Shown piece by piece: positions 42,838 to 51,392 of a stretch of DNA of 62,020 nucleotides (its first letter is position 1; each line of letters starts with the position of its first letter). The position numbers and the translations under genes were made by a program. This DNA comes from an uncultured Erysipelotrichaceae bacterium (GTDB taxonomy: Bacteria > Bacillota_I > Bacilli_A > RFN20 > CAG-826), in the NCBI GenBank assembly GCA_902800355.1, contig CADCEE010000007.1:1-62020 (forward strand). The letters run 5' to 3'. The notes under the pieces were generated by a model. That model worked only from the letters and a program-made list of their open reading frames with translations, was not told the origin of the DNA and searched no databases.

Positions 42838-45293
42838 TATTCTTTTTTCTCCTCGACTTCAGCATCGATTACTTCGCCTTTATTTTCAATAGGTGCTTCT
42901 TCAGCAGGTTTCTTTTCAACCTTAACATTTACAAGATTTAAAACAGCGTCAACAGAGGCGATGTTTAAACACTCTCTAAACATTTTATAGCCTTCATTAA
43001 CGTAATCTTGAAGTGGATTGACGTTAGCATAGCTTCTTAAGTGAATTCCTTCTCTTAATCTCGCCATCGCATCGATATGTTTGGTCCAGTTTTGGTCAAT
43101 ACATCTTAAGATGAAGTTTCTTTCGATATTTTGAGCGAGGTCTTCTGGCCATTCCGCTCTTCTTTCAAGATAATAATCTTGAATAGCTTCGCCTAAATCT
43201 GGTCCACATTCTTCTGGATAGGATTCATCAAAAGCAGCAGCGTTTAAAGAGCCTGCTGGTAAGAAACGAGGTTCGACTTCTTTTAATAGAAGTTCACCAC
43301 TAACAAGGTTAGAATTAGAGCCAACTGGAACGGCTTTTTGTGATAAGAATTCACCAGTAGTCTTAAAGACTTCATCAATAATATCTTGAATGTTTTTACC
43401 TTCAATAATACGGTCACGTTTATCATAAACAATTTGTCTTTGTTTGGCTAAAACATCATCATATTCAAGAAGTGATTTACGAGTATCAAAGTTTTGTCCT
43501 TCGATTCTTTTTTGAGCGGAGGTAATAACTCCTGAAACTAATCTAGCCTCTAAAGCTTCTTCTCCGAAATTCTTTTCGATATAGTTACGCATATTATCGG
43601 CAGCGAAACGAATTAATAATTCGTCATCAAAGGAAACGTAGAATCTAGAAAATCCTGGGTCACCTTGACGTCCACTACGGCCACGTAATTGGTTATCAAT
43701 ACGTCTTGATTCGTGTCTTTCAGTACCTAAAACACATAAACCTGAGAAATTGTAATAGCCCTTTTTCGATAATTCTTTTTTCTTTTCTTCTGGGACAGTA
43801 GATTCTAAATTTCTGACTTCGTCATCAATTTTAATGTCGGTACCACGACCTGCCATGTTAGTAGCGAGGGTAATAGAGCCTTTACGACCAGCATCCTTGA
43901 TGATTTCCGCTTCACGAGCATGGTTTTTAGCGTTTAACATTTCATGTTGTAAACCCGCTGCAGTTAATAAAGCAGAAATTTCTTCTGAAGATTCAACAGA
44001 AACGGTACCAATTAAGATTGGTTGACCAATCTCATGTCTAACTTTAACTTCTTCAACTAAAGCTTTTAGTTTTGGTCCTTTATGAGCATAGATATAATCT
44101 AAAGCATCAATACGAGCGATTGGTCTATTTGGTGGAACGCAAACAACTCGCATGTTGTAGATTTTTCTAAATTCTTCTTCTTCGGTTTTAGCAGTGCCGG
44201 TCATACCGGCCATCTTTTTATAAAGACGGAAGAAGTTTTGATAAGTAATAGTCGCTAAAGTTGTGGTCTCTTGTTTAATCTCCACATTTTCTTTAGCCTG
44301 AACAGCTTGATGTAAACCATCACTCCATTCTCTTCCAGGAAGAACACGACCTGTAAATTGGTCAATAATTTGTACTTGTCCTTCAGCATCGACTAAATAG
44401 TCGACATCTCTAAACATAATATAATTTGCTCTGAGAGCGTTATGGATTCTATGAACTAAATCAGCGAATTCTGGATCATATAAATTTTTAATTCCAAACA
44501 TTCTATCTGCTTTAGCGTTACCTTCATCAGTTAAATTAACGGTCTTATCTTTGACGTCAACAACATAATCGACATCTTTCTTTAAGGCTTTAACAAATCT
44601 ATCTGCAACAGTATATTGAGAAGCGCTTGCTCTAGCACCACCAGAAATAATAAGTGGGGTTCTAGATTCATCGATTAAAATGGAATCGGCTTCATCAACA
44701 ATACAGAAGTTGAGTCCTCTTAAAACTCTATTCTGCATTGATGTCGCCATATTGTCTCTTAAGTAGTCAAAACCTAACTCAGAGTTAGTGGTATATGTGA
44801 TGTCACATAAATAAGCTTCTTTTTTCTCTGATGTAGTCTTAGTTCTAAGGTTAACACCAACAGTTAAACCTAAGAATCTATAGATTTGGCCCATCCAGTT
44901 AGCGTCACGTTCAGATAAGTATTCGTTAACTGTAACAACGTGAACACCATTTCCAGCAAGGGCGTTTAAATAAACGGCCATTGTGGCTGTTAAGGTTTTA
45001 CCTTCACCAGTTTTCATTTCGGCTACATCGCCTGCATGTAAAACTAATGAACCAATAATTTGCACTTTATATGGAAATTCCGCAAGAGTACGTCTAGCGG
45101 CTTCTCTAGCAACGGCAAACGCTTCGATTTTAATATCATCTAAGGTCTTTCCATTAGCAAGTAACTCTTTAAAATATGGGGTCTTCGCTCTTAATTCGTC
45201 ATCGCTTAAAGCTTTCATTGACTCTTCTAAGGCAATAACCTTATCAGCGATCTTTGAATATTTTTTAAGAGCCATCTTATCAAATAATCCCAT
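42837..45293 (-). CDS. secA: Preprotein translocase ATPase SecA
   Basis: An 818 aa motor that drives secretory proteins through SecYEG. Walker A MKTGEGKTLTAT is near residue 97, followed by VNEYLSERDANWMG, the DEAD-type FCIVDEADSILIDESRTPL, TGRVLPGREWSDG and GRSGRQGDPG. The C-terminus is short and acidic and lacks the zinc-binding SecB-type tail, as in several Firmicutes. It is the first gene of the secA-prfB-yitT-uvrB operon; its TAA overlaps the prfB ATG. Confidence 0.98.
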   Translation of the reverse strand: MGLFDKMALKKYSKIADKVIALEESMKALSDDELRAKTPYFKELLANGKTLDDIKIEAFAVAREAARRTLAEFPYKVQIIGSLVLHAGDVAEMKTGEGKTLTATMAVYLNALAGNGVHVVTVNEYLSERDANWMGQIYRFLGLTVGVNLRTKTTSEKKEAYLCDITYTTNSELGFDYLRDNMATSMQNRVLRGLNFCIVDEADSILIDESRTPLIISGGARASASQYTVADRFVKALKKDVDYVVDVKDKTVNLTDEGNAKADRMFGIKNLYDPEFADLVHRIHNALRANYIMFRDVDYLVDAEGQVQIIDQFTGRVLPGREWSDGLHQAVQAKENVEIKQETTTLATITYQNFFRLYKKMAGMTGTAKTEEEEFRKIYNMRVVCVPPNRPIARIDALDYIYAHKGPKLKALVEEVKVRHEIGQPILIGTVSVESSEEISALLTAAGLQHEMLNAKNHAREAEIIKDAGRKGSITLATNMAGRGTDIKIDDEVRNLESTVPEEKKKELSKKGYYNFSGLCVLGTERHESRRIDNQLRGRSGRQGDPGFSRFYVSFDDELLIRFAADNMRNYIEKNFGEEALEARLVSGVITSAQKRIEGQNFDTRKSLLEYDDVLAKQRQIVYDKRDRIIEGKNIQDIIDEVFKTTGEFLSQKAVPVGSNSNLVSGELLLKEVEPRFLPAGSLNAAAFDESYPEECGPDLGEAIQDYYLERRAEWPEDLAQNIERNFILRCIDQNWTKHIDAMARLREGIHLRSYANVNPLQDYVNEGYKMFRECLNIASVDAVLNLVNVKVEKKPAEEAPIENKGEVIDAEVEEKKE

Positions 45294-45391
45294 TATAATA
45301 CCTCCTTGTTTTCTTTAATTAATAAAGAATGGATTAAACATTCGCTAATTAATATATCATTTATGTATTAGTCTTGGCTAATACAAATTGT

Positions 45392-46018
45392 TTAATATTC
45401 TTCTTTCTTTTTCTTTTTGGTTTTCGCTATTACTAATATTTCGATAGTTTTTGCTCCTTTGCTTCTTAATAAATCAATTGAAGTTAAAAGTGTGCTTCCT
45501 GTAGTCATAATGTCATCAACAAGTAATATCTTTTTACCCTTCAACGATATATTTTCATCTATTTCAATTACATCATTTATTTTATGTCTACCAAAAGAAG
45601 ACTGATCTGATTGTTTATGCGCTATTTTCTTCTTTAATATTGATAATTCTTTTAACTTTAAACTCTCAAAAATTGCTTTTACATGATTAAATCCTCTTCT
45701 TTCGTCTTCAATGTGATATGAAGGAACATAAACTATATAAAAACCATGATATTTAAGTCTAAAATACATTAGATATCTAAATAGAAATATATCCTTTAGT
45801 TCATAATCATAGCAGCCCTTAAATTTATAAATTAATTCCTTAATAAAATCAGTATATTCGTATATAGATATGCCTTTAACATTACCAATTTTAAATGGTA
45901 TGAATTTAGTGTTCATTTTAGAAAAACATTTCTCACATAAAATATTCTTTCTTTTTATTAGATTAAATAAAGAATTATCCGTTATACTTTTAAAGCAAAT
46001 TTTACAGAAATCATCCAT
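45392..46018 (-). CDS. comFC: Competence protein ComFC, phosphoribosyltransferase-like
   Basis: A 208 aa protein. The N-terminal zinc finger is CKICFKS and CEKCFSK. The C-terminal PRTase-type domain has the PRPP loop motif ILLVDDIMTTGSTLLTS near residue 170. It is required for DNA uptake in competent bacteria, probably helping ComFA at the cytoplasmic face; the exact reaction is unknown. It overlaps comFA by 8 bp. The A/K-rich C-terminus (KTKKKKKEEY) is notable. Confidence 0.9.
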   Translation of the reverse strand: MDDFCKICFKSITDNSLFNLIKRKNILCEKCFSKMNTKFIPFKIGNVKGISIYEYTDFIKELIYKFKGCYDYELKDIFLFRYLMYFRLKYHGFYIVYVPSYHIEDERRGFNHVKAIFESLKLKELSILKKKIAHKQSDQSSFGRHKINDVIEIDENISLKGKKILLVDDIMTTGSTLLTSIDLLRSKGAKTIEILVIAKTKKKKKEEY

Positions 46019-47168
46019 TATCTAATGCCTCATTATTCTTTTTTATTTCTGCTATTGATTCTTTAATATCGAGAGTCACTTTTTCGCATAGGTAAATTAC
46101 TTCTCCTCCTGGCGCATCCGCCTTTCTTCCAACTCGTCCTGCGATTTGAATTAATGTGCCTTTTTCATATATTTTATGGTCAGTTTGACAGATAATTACT
46201 TGCAAATTCTTTACAGTTACCCCTCTTTCTAGTACTGAAGTAGTTACTAAATATGAATATAAGTGATTACGAAATTCTTCGATGATTTCAGATCTACAAT
46301 TCCTCTTAGAATGAACATAATTTCCACCTTTAACAAATAAGGAAATTACTCTATAGATTTTTTCGCATAAATTAATGGTGGGAGCAAAGACAAATACAGG
46401 TTTGTTATTTTTCTTATAGTCCTTTATTTTTCTAATTAAATATAAGTATTGAAATAGCTTATTTCGTTTAACTATTTTGGGTATTGGAAGAGGATGACGA
46501 TGGAAACGAACTTCTAATCTTAATATATCTTTGTTATCACCATGGAAATGATCTATTACTTCTTTAGATGGAGTGGCAGACATCATCACATAATTTCCAC
46601 ATAACGATTGATAGAACATGCTATGTAATGTTGGATCATCTTTAAACGGAAAAGCGTCTATCTCATCTAGGATAATTAAAGAGAAATAATTCTTATATCT
46701 ATATAGTTGATGAGTAGTTAGGACCACTATATCACCTTCTTTATCTTTTGTGTGCCCTCCATATAGGCAAACTACCTTATTATATTTAAATATTTCTCTT
46801 AACCTATTATGTAATTCTATTGCAACATCTCTTCTAGGGAGTGCAAACGCAACTTTATCACCACAATTAATTGCATATTTAATAATGTTGAGGCAAATTT
46901 CAGTCTTTCCTGATCCACATACCGCAAAAACTAAGCTATCAATTTCCTTCTTATAGTTCTCTACTAACTTATTTGATAATTCTTTTTGTTCTGGCGATAA
47001 CTCATATTCTAAATAGATAGGTGCTTTTTTAGGATAAGATGGTTTGTGTTCTACTTCTTCACCACAAAAAGATATGCAACGACGACAGTATGGTTTGCCG
47101 TTTAGGTAACCAATTGAATGAATGTCGTTATTACCACATATTGGACAAACGAAACTATTTATCGACAT
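46011..47168 (-). CDS. comFA: Competence DNA-uptake helicase ComFA
   Basis: A 385 aa DEAD-like ATPase that pulls single-stranded DNA into the cell during transformation. The N-terminal zinc finger is CPICGNND and YCRRC. Walker A AVCGSGKTE is near residue 83, with DEID, MMSATPS, TTSVLERGVTVKN and IQIAGRVGRK. It overlaps the YhcG-type nuclease gene by 14 bp and comFC by 8 bp. Since com genes are present, natural transformation may be possible if the comE and comG genes exist elsewhere. Confidence 0.92.
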   Translation of the reverse strand: MSINSFVCPICGNNDIHSIGYLNGKPYCRRCISFCGEEVEHKPSYPKKAPIYLEYELSPEQKELSNKLVENYKKEIDSLVFAVCGSGKTEICLNIIKYAINCGDKVAFALPRRDVAIELHNRLREIFKYNKVVCLYGGHTKDKEGDIVVLTTHQLYRYKNYFSLIILDEIDAFPFKDDPTLHSMFYQSLCGNYVMMSATPSKEVIDHFHGDNKDILRLEVRFHRHPLPIPKIVKRNKLFQYLYLIRKIKDYKKNNKPVFVFAPTINLCEKIYRVISLFVKGGNYVHSKRNCRSEIIEEFRNHLYSYLVTTSVLERGVTVKNLQVIICQTDHKIYEKGTLIQIAGRVGRKADAPGGEVIYLCEKVTLDIKESIAEIKKNNEALDNG

Positions 47169-48147
47169 TAAGAATCTCCCTTATTTCTTTGATTTTGTTT
47201 TCTAGTAATTTCTTATTTATTAATTTTGTCTCGTATGTACTGATTGCTATCTTTGAATTGTTCTGTGCCACTGAATACTCAACGACTGTTTTATCTTTTG
47301 AAGTGCATAGAATAATTCCTACGCTTTGATTTTCGTTATTCTTCTTTTCTTGCCTATTTAATGCCTCTAAATAAAAGCTCATCTTTGAAATATATTCAGG
47401 TTTAAATTCACCTATTTTTAATTCAAACGCAACGAGGCAAGAATATGTTCTGTTGTAGAACAACAAATCAATATAAAAATCATGCATTCCAACTTGGATT
47501 CTGTATTCCTCTCCAATAAAGGAAAAATCACTGCCAATTTCTAAAATGAAGTCCTTTAAATTTGAGACTATGGACTTTCTTAAATCTTTTTCAGAATATG
47601 TTTTTGGTAAATCTAAAAACTCCAATGAATAATTATCTAAGATTTTCGATTTTGGAATGTCATCCTCATCTACAGCGGGTGTTATGCTTTCTAAAGCTTT
47701 GCCATCTGACAACAAATATCTTTCATAATAGCCACTAGATATTTGTCTATTTAATTCTCTTGATGAATAATTGTGTTTAATACAAAGTCTTAAATAAAAT
47801 TCTTTTTCTTCAATTGTTTTTGTGCTGGATAATATGACAACATTATTAGTCCAACTAATTTGTGTCAGCAGTGATGACACAATTACATTGTGTCCATATG
47901 TTTCATAAAACTGTACCATCCGGTATAGTCCTCTTTTATCGAAACCCCTTAAATTAGGGTATAATTTCATAATTTTTCTAGAAATATTTTCAACTATTTT
48001 TGAACCCCATTTTTCTGTTTTAATTTTTGTAGATAAATACTTACCAATTTCAAAATACATCCCTACCAACTCTTCGTTGATTTTTCGATAAGCCTTATGC
48101 TTATGTGTTTCTATTAAATTAATGATTTCTTTGATTTCATTAACCAT
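47155..48147 (-). CDS. YhcG-type PD-(D/E)xK nuclease (DUF1016)
   Basis: A 330 aa protein. The N-terminal domain is the helical YhcG_N type (YFEIGKYLSTKIKTEKWG, WTNNVVILSSTKTIEEKEFY, YSSRELNRQISSGYYERYLL). The C-terminal domain is the PD-(D/E)xK fold: QVGMHDFYIDLLFYNRTYSC, then LVAFELKIGEFKPEY near residue 240, with the expected Asp, Glu and Lys. Members occur in mobile and defence contexts, with proposed roles in DNA repair or defence; substrates are not known. It overlaps comFA, so it would be expressed as part of the com operon, an unusual position. Confidence 0.88.
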   Translation of the reverse strand: MVNEIKEIINLIETHKHKAYRKINEELVGMYFEIGKYLSTKIKTEKWGSKIVENISRKIMKLYPNLRGFDKRGLYRMVQFYETYGHNVIVSSLLTQISWTNNVVILSSTKTIEEKEFYLRLCIKHNYSSRELNRQISSGYYERYLLSDGKALESITPAVDEDDIPKSKILDNYSLEFLDLPKTYSEKDLRKSIVSNLKDFILEIGSDFSFIGEEYRIQVGMHDFYIDLLFYNRTYSCLVAFELKIGEFKPEYISKMSFYLEALNRQEKKNNENQSVGIILCTSKDKTVVEYSVAQNNSKIAISTYETKLINKKLLENKIKEIREILNVDK

Positions 48148-48177
48148 ATTTAATCTCCTTTTTAAAATTGAATAAGT

Positions 48178-48206
48178 AAAACTCCCTACATTATATAAAG
48201 AGTGGA
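48178..48206 (-). promoter_or_regulatory. Promoter-like motif upstream of the YhcG-type nuclease
   Basis: On the minus strand CTCTTTATATAATGTAGGGA includes TATAAT and lies about 35 nt before the ATG. It differs at only two positions from the motif at the peptide locus (20184-20206). No -35 box is evident. Confidence 0.4.
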
Positions 48207-48253
48207 TTTTTTCATTTTTTTGTGAAAAAAAGTTTACAAATTTTAATAGGTAA

Positions 48254-48277
48254 TAAAAAAAGGCCTAAAGGCCTTTA
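48254..48277 (-). terminator. Terminator of the prfA-prmC-ywlC-rpiB operon
   Basis: AAGGCCT-TT-AGGCCTT followed on the minus strand by a T-run. Confidence 0.8.
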
Positions 48278-48298
48278 TGCTTTAAATAATTTTTAAGA

Positions 48299-48736
48299 TT
48301 ATTTTTCTAAGTCGTTAATCATCTCAACACGAGTTAAGTGTCTGCCACCTTCAAATTCAGTGTTAAGGAAGATATCCACTCTTCTAAGAACATCTTCTAA
48401 GGACATAAATTTTTGACCAAAGGAGATAACGTTTGCGTCATTATGTTGTCTCATTAATCTAGCAACTTCATCGTTATAGGCAATGCCACATCTAACACCT
48501 TTTATTTTATTAGCCGCCATAGAAATACCTTCTCCACTAGTGCAGACAACAACACCAAATTGGCATTCTTTAGAAGCTACTTTTCTAGCTACTTCCGCAC
48601 CATATAAAGGATAATGGCAGCTATCTAAAGAATAAGTACCAACATCAATAACTTCGTGTCCTAATTCTTTTAAATGTTCTGCGATCGCGTTTTTATATTC
48701 TAATCCGCCATGATCACTACCAACTGCAATTTTCAT
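48299..48736 (-). CDS. rpiB: Ribose-5-phosphate isomerase B
   Basis: A 145 aa protein of the RpiB/LacAB family. MKIAVGSDHGGLEYK starts the fold. The active-site region is VVCTSGEGISMAANKIKGVR, with catalytic Cys near residue 66, and RQHNDANVISFG follows. It interconverts ribose 5-phosphate and ribulose 5-phosphate in the pentose phosphate pathway. It is the last gene of an operon with prfA, a common Firmicutes arrangement. Confidence 0.93.
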   Translation of the reverse strand: MKIAVGSDHGGLEYKNAIAEHLKELGHEVIDVGTYSLDSCHYPLYGAEVARKVASKECQFGVVVCTSGEGISMAANKIKGVRCGIAYNDEVARLMRQHNDANVISFGQKFMSLEDVLRRVDIFLNTEFEGGRHLTRVEMINDLEK

Positions 48737-48747
48737 ATTGATACCTC

Positions 48748-49341
48748 CTATAAGACTTTCTCAATATCTTTTAAAGATATAGGTCCCTCTCTAACAATTT
48801 TAACTTGTTCTTCAGTAAGGTCAACTATTGTTGAAGGAACTCCACCTAAAGCAGATCCTTCAAGTATATAGCCTAGTTCATCTTTAAATATCTTTTTTAC
48901 TTCATTAGAAGTAAGCGCAGGTTTACATCCACTTTTATTTGCGGAAGGAACCAATAAAGGAGAACCTACAAATTGAATTAAGTCTTGAACTAGTTTAATA
49001 TCAGGAACTCTAATTCCTATAACCCCTGTATCGTGAGTGACATAAGTAGGAACGTTAACTCTACTTTTAAGTAAAATAGTAATTGCTCCAGGCATAAAAG
49101 CTTTAATAACTTTTAAGTCTCTTTCAGACACATAAGCATATTCTTCGATATCGTTCACCGAGCCTAACATTAAAGTATAAGGTTTATCTTCAGGACGACC
49201 TTTAATCTCATTTAAAAGTTTATAGGCTCTAAAGTCGTTATAGTAAACACCTAAACCCATTACTGTTTCAGTAGGAAAGGCGATGACTTTAGATTCATCA
49301 AGAGCCTTTTTAGCGAGTTCAAATTTCTTAGTTAAGTGCAT
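48748..49341 (-). CDS. ywlC: Threonylcarbamoyl-AMP synthase, Sua5/YrdC/YwlC family
   Basis: A 197 aa protein: VIAFPTETVMGLGV, KGRPEDKPYTLML, VGSPLLVPSANKSG and STIVDLTEEQVKIVREG are hallmarks of the YrdC fold. It makes threonylcarbamoyl-AMP from threonine, bicarbonate and ATP for the t6A37 modification of tRNAs. The length lacks the Sua5 C-terminal extension, so it is of the TsaC type. It overlaps prmC by 14 bp. Confidence 0.92.
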   Translation of the reverse strand: MHLTKKFELAKKALDESKVIAFPTETVMGLGVYYNDFRAYKLLNEIKGRPEDKPYTLMLGSVNDIEEYAYVSERDLKVIKAFMPGAITILLKSRVNVPTYVTHDTGVIGIRVPDIKLVQDLIQFVGSPLLVPSANKSGCKPALTSNEVKKIFKDELGYILEGSALGGVPSTIVDLTEEQVKIVREGPISLKDIEKVL

Positions 49342-50194
49342 CGGTTAATTCCTTGTTATTAATAATATATAAGAATCTAGTCTTCCCATACATATCTTTA
49401 TCAAAACTATATAGTAGGCCACTATAATTCTTCTCTAATAAATCAGTTAATTCTTCTTCCATGTCTTCCCCGATTTCAAAGGCAATTAAAAACTTATTAT
49501 CATTTAATAATTGTTTATCAATAGAGGTTAATATATCTTTATAAAATTCAATAGCAGGTTCTGCGAATAAAGCAAGGTGAGGCTCATATTTTAATGTCTG
49601 TTCAGCAACCGATTCTTTACTTCTAATATAAGGTGGATTAGACACGATTACGGATATATTAGATTCATTTGAAATCGGCTCTAACATATCACCTTCCTTA
49701 AATTCAATTTCAACATGATGATCCTTTGCATTAATCTTAGCGATTTCTAGAGCTTTTGAGGAAATATCAGTGCAAATTACGGTGCTTTTTGGAAAATATT
49801 CTTTTAAATAGATACCTAAAATTCCAGAGCCAGTTCCAATATCCACAATCTTAATTTTAGGATCTCTACCAAATAATTTAACAATCTTTGTCATCGTGGA
49901 AACAGCGAGTTGTTCTGTTTCTTGTCGGGGGATTAATACATCAGGACTAACTTTATAATTGCTGTTAACAAAATAAGCATAACCTAGAATATATTGAAGT
50001 GGCTCTCCAGAGGTTAATCTCTCTAGTTGATTCTTTAGCTTATTTTCATCTTTTATCTGCTCATCAAAATGCTTTAATAAATCAAAAAAATCTACAAATC
50101 CACCATTATCAATTAATAGGGATTTAATAGATGTTTGGTTGAGATATTGATTATCTATTTTTTTAAGTTCAAAAAACTTTTCGCGGTAAGTCAT
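49328..50194 (-). CDS. prmC: Release-factor glutamine methyltransferase PrmC
   Basis: A 288 aa SAM enzyme that methylates the glutamine of the GGQ motif in RF1 and RF2. It shows VLIPRQETEQL, SAM motif VDIGTGSGILGIYL near residue 112, and the hallmark VSNPPYIRS near 188. Its ATG overlaps the prfA stop (TAATG), so it is coupled to its own substrate. It overlaps ywlC at the other end. Confidence 0.95.
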   Translation of the reverse strand: MTYREKFFELKKIDNQYLNQTSIKSLLIDNGGFVDFFDLLKHFDEQIKDENKLKNQLERLTSGEPLQYILGYAYFVNSNYKVSPDVLIPRQETEQLAVSTMTKIVKLFGRDPKIKIVDIGTGSGILGIYLKEYFPKSTVICTDISSKALEIAKINAKDHHVEIEFKEGDMLEPISNESNISVIVSNPPYIRSKESVAEQTLKYEPHLALFAEPAIEFYKDILTSIDKQLLNDNKFLIAFEIGEDMEEELTDLLEKNYSGLLYSFDKDMYGKTRFLYIINNKELTDALN

Positions 50195-51270
50195 TAATTC
50201 TCACCAGCCAATTTTAAAGATTGATCATAATGTATCAATGCTTCAACGATAGAATCTAATTCACCTTCCATAACTCTATCTAATTGTTGGATAGTAAACC
50301 CAATTCTATGATCGGTAACACGGTTTTGAGGATAGTTATAAGTTCTAATCTTTTCACTTCTTTCACCAGTACCAATTTTAAGTCTACGTTCATTGCCAAT
50401 TTCTTCTTGTTGTTTCTCTAACATTGTGGAATACATCTTAGCTCTTAACATTTGCATTGCAATTTCTCTATTTTGGATTTGTGATTTTTCAGTTTGGCAC
50501 GCCACCACTATACCAGTAGGAATATGGGTAATACGAACTGCAGATTCAGTTTTATTAACGTTTTGACCACCTGCACCTTGAGAATGATATGTATCTACTT
50601 GTAAATCATTAGGATTAATCTCAACATCAATTTCTTCTGCCTCAGGCATAACTAAAACAGTAGCGGTAGAAGTATGAATACGTCCACTAGCCTCGGTTCT
50701 AGGAACCCTTTGAACACGATGCGCACCACTTTCAAACTTTAGTTTGGAGTACACCATTTTACCTTTAATCATAAAAGACACTTGAGAAAAGCCACCAGCT
50801 TCAGAAGGATATTCATCTAACATTTGTATCTTCCAACCTTGGGCTTCAGCGTATCTGGTATACATTCTAAATAAATCTCCAGCAAAAATATTTGCTTCGT
50901 CTCCTCCAGCAGCCCCTCTAATTTCAACGATAATATTTTTATCATCATTAGGATCTTTAGGAATAAGCAATAGCTTTAATTCTTCTTCAATTTGTTCGTT
51001 TTCCTTGGTGAGCCTTTTAACTTCTTCTTTTCCCATTTCTGATAGTTCTGGGTCAGAGTCATTAGACATCTCATATGCACCTTCTAGTTCTTCAAGATTC
51101 TTTTTATATTTATTAAAAGCTTCGACTTGAGGTTCTAGATTTGCTCTTTCTTTAGAAATATCTCGAAAATGACGAATGTCTTTCATCGTATTTTCATCTA
51201 ATAATTCTTGATCAATTTCTTCTAAACGTTTGCATGCAACGTTTAGTCTTTGAAACATGCTTTCTTCCAT
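50194..51270 (-). CDS. prfA: Peptide chain release factor 1
   Basis: A 358 aa protein that terminates translation at UAA and UAG. It shows EIRGAAGGDEANIFAGDLFRM, GAHRVQRVPRTEASGRIHTS, the GGQ motif [14 protein letters not shown] near residue 233, and the C-terminal YNYPQNRVTDHRIG. It heads an operon with prmC, ywlC and rpiB. RF1 and RF2 are both in the window. Confidence 0.97.
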   Translation of the reverse strand: MEESMFQRLNVACKRLEEIDQELLDENTMKDIRHFRDISKERANLEPQVEAFNKYKKNLEELEGAYEMSNDSDPELSEMGKEEVKRLTKENEQIEEELKLLLIPKDPNDDKNIIVEIRGAAGGDEANIFAGDLFRMYTRYAEAQGWKIQMLDEYPSEAGGFSQVSFMIKGKMVYSKLKFESGAHRVQRVPRTEASGRIHTSTATVLVMPEAEEIDVEINPNDLQVDTYHSQGAGGQNVNKTESAVRITHIPTGIVVACQTEKSQIQNREIAMQMLRAKMYSTMLEKQQEEIGNERRLKIGTGERSEKIRTYNYPQNRVTDHRIGFTIQQLDRVMEGELDSIVEALIHYDQSLKLAGEN

Positions 51271-51343
51271 AATTTTCTTTACCGCGAGTTATTGTAGCAC
51301 ACTATTTGAAAAACACAAAGATACTTAATATTTATATTAATCC

Positions 51344-51372
51344 TTCAAACTCAAAGATTATTAAGTTATACT
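51344..51372 (+). promoter_or_regulatory. Promoter of the dnaX operon
   Basis: -35 TTCAAA (51344-51349), a 17-nt spacer and -10 TATACT (51367-51372), about 20 nt before the dnaX ATG, with AAAAAGG as ribosome site. Confidence 0.6.
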
Positions 51373-51392
51373 AGAAAAAGGTAATTTATATT

